From the NCBI GenBank assembly GCA_036496585.1, contig DASXLB010000042.1:1-64000 (forward strand): a DNA stretch of 64,000 nt. Direction: 5' to 3'. Source of the stretch: Vicinamibacterales bacterium. Its GTDB lineage: Bacteria > Acidobacteriota > Vicinamibacteria > Vicinamibacterales > 2-12-FULL-66-21. Under the pieces are notes generated by a model. That model saw only the letters and a list, made by a program, of their open reading frames with translations, was not told the origin of the DNA and did no database searches. How positions within the stretch are numbered: the stretch's first letter is position 1; each line of letters starts with the position of its first letter. Below, one piece after another: positions 43,958-51,708 of this stretch. The position numbers and the translations under genes are program-made.

Positions 43958-45541
43958 TTGTTCGCGAAAATCCGGGAGCTCTCCAGGAACATCACGGTCT
44001 ACGGGCTCGGCGACGTCGCCGTGTCCGTGATCAACGTCCTCCTGCTGCCGGTCTATGTCGTCTACTTCAGCGCCGCCGACTATGGCGCGATCGCGCTGCT
44101 CGGCGTGATGGAGGTGGTCGCCAAGATCGTGTTCCGCTTCGGCCTCGACGGGTCGTTCATGCGGTTCTACTACGACTGCCGCGACGGCCGCGAGCGGCAG
44201 CGGCTGGCGAGCACCATTTTCCTGTTCCTGCTGGTGCTCAACGGGGCCATCGTCGCCGTGATGCTCGCGGCGGCGCCGTGGATCGCGCACGCGCTCATCG
44301 GCGATCGCGTCTACACCGCGGCGCTGCGGCTGATGCTCTTCAACACGTTCGCGATCGGCTTCACCTTCATTCCGTTCCACGTGCTGCGGGTGGAACAGAG
44401 GACGGTCACGTTCAGCCTGCTGACGCTGGCCCGCTCGGTCCTGACCATCGTCATCCGGCTGGCGCTCGTGATCCGGCTCGGCATGGGCGTCACCGGCCTC
44501 TATCTCGCAGACGTGATCGTCACCTCGATCATCATGGCCGTCCTGGTGCGGTGGTTCGTGCCGATGCTGCGGCCGATCTTCTCGCGCCAGTTGCTGACCG
44601 AGACGCTGGCGTTCGGCTTGCCGCGGGTGCCGCACGCGGCGGCCCAGCAGGTCAGCGCGGTCGGCGACAAGCTGATCCTGCGCCTGTTCACCACAATGGA
44701 GAACATCGGCGTCTATTCGACGGCGGTGTCGGTCGGACTGACCCAGAAGCTGTTCCTCAGCGCGTTCGAGTCGGCTTGGGCGCCGTTCTACTACGCGTCC
44801 GTGAAGGAGCCTGACGCGCCGCGCGTCTTCCGCCTCGTCACCACCTACGGCGTCGCCATCCTGGCGCTGCTCACCGCCGGACTGTCCGCTGCCGGCACCG
44901 ACGCGCTGCGGGCGATGACCCACGGGCGTCTGATCGCTCCCGCGGATCCGCGGTGGAGCGCCGTGTCGAGCGTCATCGCCTGGACCGCAGTCGGCGTCTT
45001 TTTCCAGGGCGTCTACCTGCTGACGTCGATCGGCCTCAACATCACCAAGCAGACGCGCTTCTACCCCGTCGCCACGATCAGCGCCGCGGCGGTCAACGTC
45101 GGGCTCAACTTCCTCCTGATCCCGCGCTACGGCATCGTCGGGGCCGCCTGGGCGAACGGGATCTCGTACGGCGTCCAGGCGGTCCTCGGATACCGTCTGT
45201 CGCAGCGGTACTACCCCATCTCCTACGAGTGGGGCCGCCTCGCCCGTGTCTGCGCCGCGGCGTTCACGGGCTATCTGATCGCGATCCTCCTGCCCCGACT
45301 CGACGTGGCCCTCGATCCGCGGTCGTCGCTGGCGCCGGTTCCCGACGCGCTGCTGCGCGGCGCCGTCGTGGTCGTCGTGTTCGGTGGACTGCTCTTCGTG
45401 ACCGGGTTTTTCCACGCGGAGGAGCTCGAGCGGCTGCGGGCCCTGCGCCGCGGCAGTCCGCCGTTGCCGGCGCAGCGGGCGCCGGACAGTACCGAACGGG
45501 CTGGGGAAATCGTCGCCACCGACATCGAACCGCCGGGCTAG
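43958..45541 (+). CDS. Wzx-like polysaccharide flippase (MOP superfamily)
   Basis: A 527-residue polytopic protein with about 12-14 membrane helices. It starts MFAKIRELSRNITVYGLGDVAV and has VYFSAADYGAIALLGVMEVV, matching the first helices of Wzx/RfbX flippases. LIPRYGIVGAAWANGISYGVQAV in helix 11-12 is a strong family feature. It would move a polyprenyl-diphosphate-linked glycan from the inner to the outer face of the cytoplasmic membrane. The start codon is TTG at 43958. A companion Wzy polymerase cannot be identified with certainty in the window. Confidence 0.87.
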   Translation: MFAKIRELSRNITVYGLGDVAVSVINVLLLPVYVVYFSAADYGAIALLGVMEVVAKIVFRFGLDGSFMRFYYDCRDGRERQRLASTIFLFLLVLNGAIVAVMLAAAPWIAHALIGDRVYTAALRLMLFNTFAIGFTFIPFHVLRVEQRTVTFSLLTLARSVLTIVIRLALVIRLGMGVTGLYLADVIVTSIIMAVLVRWFVPMLRPIFSRQLLTETLAFGLPRVPHAAAQQVSAVGDKLILRLFTTMENIGVYSTAVSVGLTQKLFLSAFESAWAPFYYASVKEPDAPRVFRLVTTYGVAILALLTAGLSAAGTDALRAMTHGRLIAPADPRWSAVSSVIAWTAVGVFFQGVYLLTSIGLNITKQTRFYPVATISAAAVNVGLNFLLIPRYGIVGAAWANGISYGVQAVLGYRLSQRYYPISYEWGRLARVCAAAFTGYLIAILLPRLDVALDPRSSLAPVPDALLRGAVVVVVFGGLLFVTGFFHAEELERLRALRRGSPPLPAQRAPDSTERAGEIVATDIEPPG

Positions 45542-45555
45542 ATCCGCCTAACTCG

Positions 45556-45564
45556 TGGTACACT
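45556..45564 (+). promoter_or_regulatory. putative extended -10 promoter element (TGGTACACT)
   Basis: TGG-TACACT lies 22 bp before the ATG at 45587 in a short gap between the flippase and the radical SAM gene. The expected leader is about 16 nt. The same 9-mer occurs upstream of the radical SAM gene at 6358-6366. Confidence 0.4.
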
Positions 45565-45586
45565 AACGGCTTCGGCCGTCAGCTCA

Positions 45587-46816
45587 ATGACCCTGGTTAA
45601 AAAACTGCGCCATCGGCTCGCGTCACGCGCCCGTGCGCTTCCCGTCGCGCGCCACGCGTGGGCCCGCTACAGAAAGCGTCGGTATCGCGATCGCGTCCAG
45701 CGCTTCATCGACGAGGGCAGCGGCCGCTCCGACCGTTTGCCGATGGGCGCCGTCTACGAAGCGACGATGCGGTGCAACCTGCACTGCGAGTTCTGCTACG
45801 TCGGCGATCTGCTGAACCTCGAGGGGGAGTGGCGCGAAGAGCTGCCGATCGAGGCGCTGGCGCGCGCGTTCCCTGAGCAGAACGGCCTCCAGATCAATCT
45901 CACCGGCGGCGAGATCTTCATGCGGAAGGACATCCTGGAGGTGCTGGATCTCTTCCGCAGCAAGGGCTACGCCTGCGGCTACCTCACGACCAACGGCACG
46001 ATCATCACCGAGGAGCGCGCCGACGCGCTCGCCGATCTCGCGGCGGCCGGCTTTCTGAAGCACATCAGCGTGTCGGTCGACGGCCCGCGCGAGCTGCACG
46101 ACATCGCGCGCGGACTCACCGGGACGTTCGAGCGGACGACCGCCGGCCTCAAGCGCCTGCAGGAGTCGGCGCGCCGCAAGGGAGCGCCGCTGCGCGTCGG
46201 CATCAATACGACGGTGACCCACGAGAGCCTCGAGGCGCTCGATCGCATGGTGGACGTGGCCGAGGAGCTCGGGGTGGATGCGATCGGGCTCAATCACCTG
46301 ATGTACAGCACGCCGGAAGAAGTCGCGGAGACGGTGAAGATCCTCGGCGCGCCTGACGCGTCGGTGATTGCCACCTACGTCACGCCCGATCCCGGACTCG
46401 ACGTCGCGCAGGTGCGCGCCAAGGTCGGCGCGCTCGCCGCGAAGTGCCGCGAGAAGAACGTGCTCTTCGATTTCCGGCCGAAGGTGCACGAGCCGCTGCT
46501 GGACAGCTACTACACGCCCGGCACTCGGCTCGACGGCCGCTGCCTGTATCCGTTCCTGCACGCGCGCGTGTCGTTCTCGGGCAAGGTCTACTTCTGCCCG
46601 TTCATCCGCATCGAGGTGGGCGACCTGACCACGTCCTCGCTCGAAGAGGTGTGGAACGGCGAGAAGTACGTCGCGCTGCGGCGCACGCTCCTCGAGCACG
46701 GGATCTTTCCGGTGTGCCGCCGCTGCTGCAAGGTCGAGCTCGCCCCGGAGCCGGTCGTCGCGACGGCCGACCTGCGAAAACGCCGCGCGATTCCGCTGAC
46801 GGTGGTCCACAACTGA
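45587..46816 (+). CDS. radical SAM/SPASM-domain protein
   Basis: A 409-residue radical SAM enzyme. A basic N-terminal extension (about 45 residues) is followed by GAVYEATMRCNLHCEFCYVGD with the cluster Cys63, Cys67 and Cys70. The barrel has INLTGGEIFMRKDILEVL (GGE motif), TTNGTIIT and ISVSVDGPRELHD. The C-terminal SPASM region shows CLYPF, KVYFCPFIRIEVGDL and FPVCRRCCKVEL. No substrate peptide is visible nearby. It overlaps the next gene (TGATG), a B12-type radical SAM protein, so the two likely act together. Confidence 0.87.
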   Translation: MTLVKKLRHRLASRARALPVARHAWARYRKRRYRDRVQRFIDEGSGRSDRLPMGAVYEATMRCNLHCEFCYVGDLLNLEGEWREELPIEALARAFPEQNGLQINLTGGEIFMRKDILEVLDLFRSKGYACGYLTTNGTIITEERADALADLAAAGFLKHISVSVDGPRELHDIARGLTGTFERTTAGLKRLQESARRKGAPLRVGINTTVTHESLEALDRMVDVAEELGVDAIGLNHLMYSTPEEVAETVKILGAPDASVIATYVTPDPGLDVAQVRAKVGALAAKCREKNVLFDFRPKVHEPLLDSYYTPGTRLDGRCLYPFLHARVSFSGKVYFCPFIRIEVGDLTTSSLEEVWNGEKYVALRRTLLEHGIFPVCRRCCKVELAPEPVVATADLRKRRAIPLTVVHN

Positions 46817-48321
46817 TGACGCGCCTCGGACACCGCACGCTGCTCGTCAACCCGCCGCTCGTCAACGGCGTCGCGTTCACGCGCCAGGGCCGCTGCCAGG
46901 AGCGCGAGGAAGTGCTGGGCACGACGAAGCCGCCCTACACGCTGGCCCTGCTCGCCGCGATGCTGCGCGAGGCGGCGTTCGACGTGCGCCTCGTCGATCT
47001 CACGGCGACCGGCCGCACGGTCGACGATTTGATCGCGGATCTCGATCGCCAGGGGTTCCAGCCGACGCTGATCCTCTATCCGAGCACGACGCCGACGCTC
47101 GAGGCCGACACGCACGAGATGGCCAGACTGAAGGCCCGCTACGGCGCGCCGCTGTTCTCGTTCGGTCCGCACGCCTCCACCGTCCCGCTGGCCTCGATGC
47201 AGCGCGCCCCTGAGGTCGACGGTCTGTTCGTCGGCGAACCGGAGGACGGTGCGCTGCAGCTCGCGCAGCTCGAGTCGCTCGCCGATCTCGGCGCCGTCCC
47301 GAGCCTGACCTGGCGGCGCCACGGGGAAATCGTGCCGCATCGGGCGCAGGGCTCCTACGAGGGTTTCCTGACGCTGCCGTATCCGGCCTGGGACCTGGTG
47401 CCGCTGGGCTCGTACAGTCTGCCGCTCGTCAACCGGCCGTACGCGATCGTCGAGACCAGCCGCGGCTGTCCGTACGCGTGCGACTTCTGCGTCGCGCCGA
47501 TCCATCAGGGACACAAGTTCCGCGAGCGCAGTGCCAAAGCGATCGTCGACGAAATCGAGCGCGGCTATCGCGAGTTCGGGCTGGACTTTTTCTACCTGTG
47601 GGGCGACACGGTCACACTGAACGTGAAGACGTTCACAGCGTTCTGCGACGAACTGATCGCACGCAAGCTGCCGGTGCAGTGGCTCAGCAATGCGCGCGCC
47701 GACAACCTGACCGACCCGGCCTTCGTCCACCGGCTGCGCAAGGCCGGCTGCTGGATGCTGGCGATGGGGATCGAGACCGAGTCGGAAGACATCCGCAAGG
47801 ACATGGTCAAGCGGCTCGATCGCGAGAAGATCCAGCTTGCGATCAGGAACATGCGCGACGCCGGCATCCGCTCGTTCGCCTTCTTCATCTTCGGATATCC
47901 GGGCGAGACCATCAAGACGATCAACCAGACCATCCAGTATTCGGTCGAACTCGATCCCGACTTCGCCAACTTCTATCCCGCCGTCCCCTACCCCGGAACA
48001 GAGCTCTACAACAAGGTGGTTCGCGACGGGCTGCTCGCCGCCGAAGACTGGTCGCGGATGGAGTATTCGTACTATCTGCTGCGCGGCAACGGCCTCGACG
48101 AGAAGGTGGTCATGGACGCGATCAACCGGGCCAAGCGCCGGTTCTTCATGCGTCCGAAGTACATCGCGCGCAAGTTCGGCGACGTGCTGAAGCTCGCCGC
48201 CACCAAGCCGCAGATCTTCAGACAGATCGCCAGCCGGACGATCTTCGGCGTCAGGACGCCCGCTCCCGCCCGCGTAAAAAATTCCGCGGCACTGTCATCG
48301 AACGCGACAGCCCATCAGTAA
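46816..48321 (+). CDS. B12-binding-domain radical SAM protein
   Basis: A 501-residue class B-type radical SAM enzyme. Residues about 8-180 form a B12-binding-like Rossmann domain (TLLVNPPLVNG, YTLALLAAMLREAAFDVRLVD, LFSFGPHASTVP, VDGLFVGEPED). The SAM cluster motif is C218-x3-C222-x2-C225 (CPYACDFC). WGDTVTLNVKTF, MLAMGIETESEDIRKDM and FFIFGYPGETIKTI are barrel segments. Such enzymes perform methylations at carbon or phosphorus or other radical changes on sugars, lipids or hopanoids. The canonical DxHxxG is not obvious, so cobalamin binding is inferred from family only. It is coupled with the preceding SPASM enzyme. Confidence 0.85.
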   Translation: MTRLGHRTLLVNPPLVNGVAFTRQGRCQEREEVLGTTKPPYTLALLAAMLREAAFDVRLVDLTATGRTVDDLIADLDRQGFQPTLILYPSTTPTLEADTHEMARLKARYGAPLFSFGPHASTVPLASMQRAPEVDGLFVGEPEDGALQLAQLESLADLGAVPSLTWRRHGEIVPHRAQGSYEGFLTLPYPAWDLVPLGSYSLPLVNRPYAIVETSRGCPYACDFCVAPIHQGHKFRERSAKAIVDEIERGYREFGLDFFYLWGDTVTLNVKTFTAFCDELIARKLPVQWLSNARADNLTDPAFVHRLRKAGCWMLAMGIETESEDIRKDMVKRLDREKIQLAIRNMRDAGIRSFAFFIFGYPGETIKTINQTIQYSVELDPDFANFYPAVPYPGTELYNKVVRDGLLAAEDWSRMEYSYYLLRGNGLDEKVVMDAINRAKRRFFMRPKYIARKFGDVLKLAATKPQIFRQIASRTIFGVRTPAPARVKNSAALSSNATAHQ

Positions 48322-48380
48322 TAACAGGCGCGTTTCCGCGCCCGGTCGCTGGCGTCTTCCTTGCGGTCGGGGCCGGTCTC

Positions 48381-50921
48381 ATGTCAATCAAACGCCTCGG
48401 TTGTTTGCTCTGGGTGTGTGTGTTGACGTCGGCGGCCCCCTCGCGAGCCGCGACGATCACCGTCGCGGCGGGCGGCAACCTGCAGGCGGCGATCAACGCC
48501 GCCGCCCCCGGCGACACGATCCTCCTCCCTGCGGGCGCGGTCTTCACCGGCAACTTCGTGCTGCCAGTCAAGGGCGGCAGCGCCTTCATCACCATCCGGT
48601 CCGCGGCCGCTGATGCGTCGCTGCCGGCCGCCGGCGTGCGCATCGATCCTTCGTACGCGGCGCTTCTGCCGAAGGTCCGCTCCGACCACAATGGCGCCGC
48701 ATTTCAGACCGCGGCCGGCGCCACCTTCTGGCGGCTGCAGTTCCTGGAGATTCTGCCGAGCGAATCGACCGCCAGCGCCAATCTCATCGAGCTCGGACAC
48801 GCCGATGCGACCCAGTCGACGATCGCCTCAGTCCCGCAGCACCTGATCATCGATCGCTGCTACATTCACGGCGCCTCCTGGGATCAGCGCCGCGGCATCG
48901 CGCTCAACAGCGGTGACACCCTCATCTCCAACTCCTACATCTCGGGGATCAGGGGCACCAACGTCGACACGCAGGCGATCGCCGGCTGGAATGGCCCCGG
49001 GCCGTACTTGATCGAGAACAACTATCTCGAGGCCGGAGCGGAGAACCTGCTGTTCGGCGGCGACGATCCGGATATCCCGGGGCTGGTGCCGTCCAACATC
49101 ACGATCCGCCGCAACCTGGTCAGTAAGCCCGCCGCGTGGGCGACGTCCGGGTACACGCTCAAGAACCTGATCGAATTGAAGAACGCCGACACCGTGACGA
49201 TCGAGGGCAACACCATCGAGAACAACTGGGCGGCGGGCCAGCAGGGCTATTCGATTCTGCTGACGCCGCGCAACCAGAACGGCACCGCTCCCACGACGGT
49301 GGTGCAGAACGTCACGATCCGCAACAACGTCATCCGCCACGTGGCGGCGGTCTTCAACATCGCCGGCTACGACGACCTGAATCCGTCGCGCCAGACGGCC
49401 AACGTGCAGATCGCCAACAACCTGGTCTACGACGTCAGCAGCGCCTACGCCACCAGCGGCAACCCGGCCAACGGCTGGTTCGCGGTGATCGGCAACGGCC
49501 CGCGCGGCGTGGTGTTCGATCACAACACGATCGACAGCGACGGCGATGACACGTTCTGCTTCTATTCGGGAACGACCGCCGCCGGCGCGGTGATCACCGG
49601 CCTCGAGATCACCAACAATCTCTTCCGCGACAATGCCTACGGCATCTTCGGGGGCAACTCGCAGGAGGGCCTCAAGTCGCTCGCGCTGTATGCGCCGGGC
49701 GCCTACGTGGGCGGCAACGCCATCGGCGGCGCAACCGCGGCGCTGTACCCGGGCGGCAACCTCTTCCCATCGCTGACCCAATGGTCCGCCGACTTCGTCA
49801 ACCGCGCCGGCGGCGACTACCATCTGACGTCGGCGAGCGCCTCGCGCGGCACCGCGCTCGACGGCACCGACATCGGCGTCGCGTTCCCGGCGCTCGACGC
49901 CGCGCTCGCCGGCAGCTCGTCGGCCCCCCCGCCGCCGCCCGCGCCGGATCCGACGCCGTTCACCGGCACGCCGATCGCTCTCCCGGGACGGATCGAGGCC
50001 GAGAACTACGATAACGGCGGCGACGGCGTGGCCTATCACGACACGACCGCGGGCAACAGCAGCGGCGCCTACCGCACGGACAACGTCGACATCAAGGCCA
50101 CGAGCGACAGCAGCGGCGGCTACAACGTCAAGAGCGTCCGCGCCGGCGAGTGGCTGGCCTATACCGTCAACGTCGCCGCCGCCGGCAGCTACACGCTCGG
50201 CTTCCGGGTCGCGTCGAGCGGCACGGGCGGCACCGTGCACGTCGCCATCGACGGCGCCGCGGTCACCGGCGCGATTGCCCTGCCCGACACCGGTGGCTGG
50301 GATGTGTGGAAGACCGCGACCGTTGCCGGCGTCACGCTCCCCGCCGGTCAGCACGTGCTGACGCTCGTCATCGACGCCAACGGCAGCGCCGGCACGGCGG
50401 CCGACATCAACTGGATCGACGTGACAGCCGCCGGCCTGACGACCAAGCCCTGGGGCGGGACGCCGGCGGCGCTGCCTGGAACGATCCAGTTCGAGAACTA
50501 CGACATGGGCGGTTCGGGCGTCTCGTACTACGACACCACCGCGGGCAACAGCACCGGCGCGTATCGATCCGACAACGTCGACATCAAGGCCACGAGCGAC
50601 AGCAGCGGCAGCTACAACGTCAAATCCGTCCGCGCCGGCGAGTGGCTGGCCTACACCGTCACCATCGGCGCCGCGGGCACCTACTCGCTCGATCTGCGCG
50701 TCGCCTCGAGCGGCACGGGCGGCACGGTGCACTTCACGCTCGACGGGACGAACGTCACTGGTGCGATCGCCCTCCCCAACACCGGCAGCTGGGATACCTG
50801 GCAGACCGTCACCAAGACCGGCGTGTCGCTGCCGGCCGGCACGCACGTGCTGAAAGTGATCGTGGATGCGAACGGGTCGGGCGGGACGGCTGCGGATTTG
50901 AACTGGTTCAAATTCCGCTGA
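48381..50921 (+). CDS. secreted right-handed beta-helix protein with two CBM6-like domains
   Basis: An 846-residue exported protein. A signal peptide covers about residues 1-24 (MSIKRLGCLLWVCVLTSAAP, cleavage near RAA). Residues about 25-510 show repeating pectate-lyase-like beta-helix rungs (NITIRRNLVSK, VTIEGNTIENN, VTIRNNVIRHV, VQIANNLVYDV, LEITNNLFRDN). A Pro-rich linker (about 515-525) leads to two closely similar carbohydrate-binding modules of CBM6 type (about 530-685 and 687-846), each with VKSVRAGEWLAYTV. The two modules share long identical blocks. It may bind or cleave an extracellular glycan, perhaps the product of this locus. Catalytic residues cannot be assigned. Confidence 0.82.
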   Translation: MSIKRLGCLLWVCVLTSAAPSRAATITVAAGGNLQAAINAAAPGDTILLPAGAVFTGNFVLPVKGGSAFITIRSAAADASLPAAGVRIDPSYAALLPKVRSDHNGAAFQTAAGATFWRLQFLEILPSESTASANLIELGHADATQSTIASVPQHLIIDRCYIHGASWDQRRGIALNSGDTLISNSYISGIRGTNVDTQAIAGWNGPGPYLIENNYLEAGAENLLFGGDDPDIPGLVPSNITIRRNLVSKPAAWATSGYTLKNLIELKNADTVTIEGNTIENNWAAGQQGYSILLTPRNQNGTAPTTVVQNVTIRNNVIRHVAAVFNIAGYDDLNPSRQTANVQIANNLVYDVSSAYATSGNPANGWFAVIGNGPRGVVFDHNTIDSDGDDTFCFYSGTTAAGAVITGLEITNNLFRDNAYGIFGGNSQEGLKSLALYAPGAYVGGNAIGGATAALYPGGNLFPSLTQWSADFVNRAGGDYHLTSASASRGTALDGTDIGVAFPALDAALAGSSSAPPPPPAPDPTPFTGTPIALPGRIEAENYDNGGDGVAYHDTTAGNSSGAYRTDNVDIKATSDSSGGYNVKSVRAGEWLAYTVNVAAAGSYTLGFRVASSGTGGTVHVAIDGAAVTGAIALPDTGGWDVWKTATVAGVTLPAGQHVLTLVIDANGSAGTAADINWIDVTAAGLTTKPWGGTPAALPGTIQFENYDMGGSGVSYYDTTAGNSTGAYRSDNVDIKATSDSSGSYNVKSVRAGEWLAYTVTIGAAGTYSLDLRVASSGTGGTVHFTLDGTNVTGAIALPNTGSWDTWQTVTKTGVSLPAGTHVLKVIVDANGSGGTAADLNWFKFR

Positions 50922-51678
50922 GTGCCGAGGGCGGCAGTATGCGGTGCTCCGGACGGGGCACCGCGTGCGCACGTTGATAGGCGCGCAGGTCGCGAAGCTG
51001 CCGCAGGTAGCCGGCGGCTTCCTTGAGATTCATCTTGCTCTCGCCCGCGGTGCGGGTCTGGAACACGTAGGGCACTTCGACGACCAGCGCCGGCGCGCTG
51101 CGGATGAGCAATTCCAGACAGATCTTGAATCCCCCGGCAGAAATCGTGACTCCGCGCGCCAGCTCGCGCCGCACCAGGAAGAACCCCGACGTCACGTCGC
51201 GAACCGGCGTCAGGCCGCGCGCCAGCCGGCAGGCGAAGCGCGACATCAGCTCGCGTGAAAACGACCAGTCCCCGGTGCCGCCGCCTGGAATGTACCGGCT
51301 GCCGATGACGAAGTCCGCCCCGGTGTCGAGTTGCGTCCGCACCATCCGCGGGACCAGCGCGGGGGGATGGCTCAGATCGGCGTCGATCACCCCGACGATC
51401 TGCGCCTCGCTCACCTCGAAGCCCTGGACCACGGCCGTCCCGAGGCCAAGCTTGCCCGCCCGATGGACCACGCGGATCGGATACCGCGTCGCCAGATCGT
51501 CGGCAACCCGGCCCGTCCCGTCGGGAGAGTTGTCGTCGACGATGACGAGATCCCCCTCGACGCCGCCCCGCTGGTAGGCGTCGAAGATCGCCGTCACCAG
51601 GTCGGGCAGGCGATCGCGCTCGTTGTACGTCGGGACGACGAGGGAGAGCGTCGGGGCGGCAGCGATGCGGTGCGGCAA
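50908..51678 (-). CDS. polyprenol monophosphomannose synthase-like GT2
   Basis: A 256-residue GT2 of the DPM1 class, the only minus-strand gene within the glycan locus. Motifs are LSLVVPTYNERDRLPDLVTA, LVIVDDNSPDGTGRVAD, VIDADLSHPPALVPRM with the DxD pair, GSRYIPGGGTGDW, and DVTSGFFLVRREL. It would make polyprenyl-phosphate-sugar donors for the GT-C genes that follow on the other strand. No ATG or GTG is in a suitable place; TTG at 51678 is the likely start and lies a few bases after a TATAAT. Its stop codon region overlaps that of the beta-helix gene by 14 bp. Confidence 0.82.
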   Translation of the reverse strand: MPHRIAAAPTLSLVVPTYNERDRLPDLVTAIFDAYQRGGVEGDLVIVDDNSPDGTGRVADDLATRYPIRVVHRAGKLGLGTAVVQGFEVSEAQIVGVIDADLSHPPALVPRMVRTQLDTGADFVIGSRYIPGGGTGDWSFSRELMSRFACRLARGLTPVRDVTSGFFLVRRELARGVTISAGGFKICLELLIRSAPALVVEVPYVFQTRTAGESKMNLKEAAGYLRQLRDLRAYQRAHAVPRPEHRILPPSALSGI

Positions 51679-51688
51679 GAAGCCTTGA

Positions 51689-51696
51689 ATTATATT
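51689..51696. promoter_or_regulatory. putative bidirectional -10 element
   Basis: The AT-rich ATTATATT holds TATAAT on the minus strand (51694-51689) and TATATT on the plus strand (51691-51696), in the 30-bp gap between divergent genes. Predicted leaders would be only about 4 and 6 nt. It stands out in the surrounding GC-rich sequence. No -35 boxes are clear. Confidence 0.45.
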
Positions 51697-51708
51697 GCTA
51701 GTCTCCTG

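Noticed and set aside
43109..45415. 768-codon open frame on the minus strand
   Set aside because: It is antisense to the methyltransferase and flippase genes, is full of Arg, Asp, Gln and Glu with no domain, and is the typical open mirror frame of GC-rich coding DNA.
48326..48344. GGCGCG-TTTC-CGCGCC hairpin before the beta-helix gene as terminator
   Set aside because: A short GC stem without a following T-run in a region where such palindromes are common by composition.
47478..48380. Upstream extension of the beta-helix protein frame
   Set aside because: This part overlaps the B12-type radical SAM gene in another frame and looks like shadow sequence; the signal peptide begins at the ATG at 48381.
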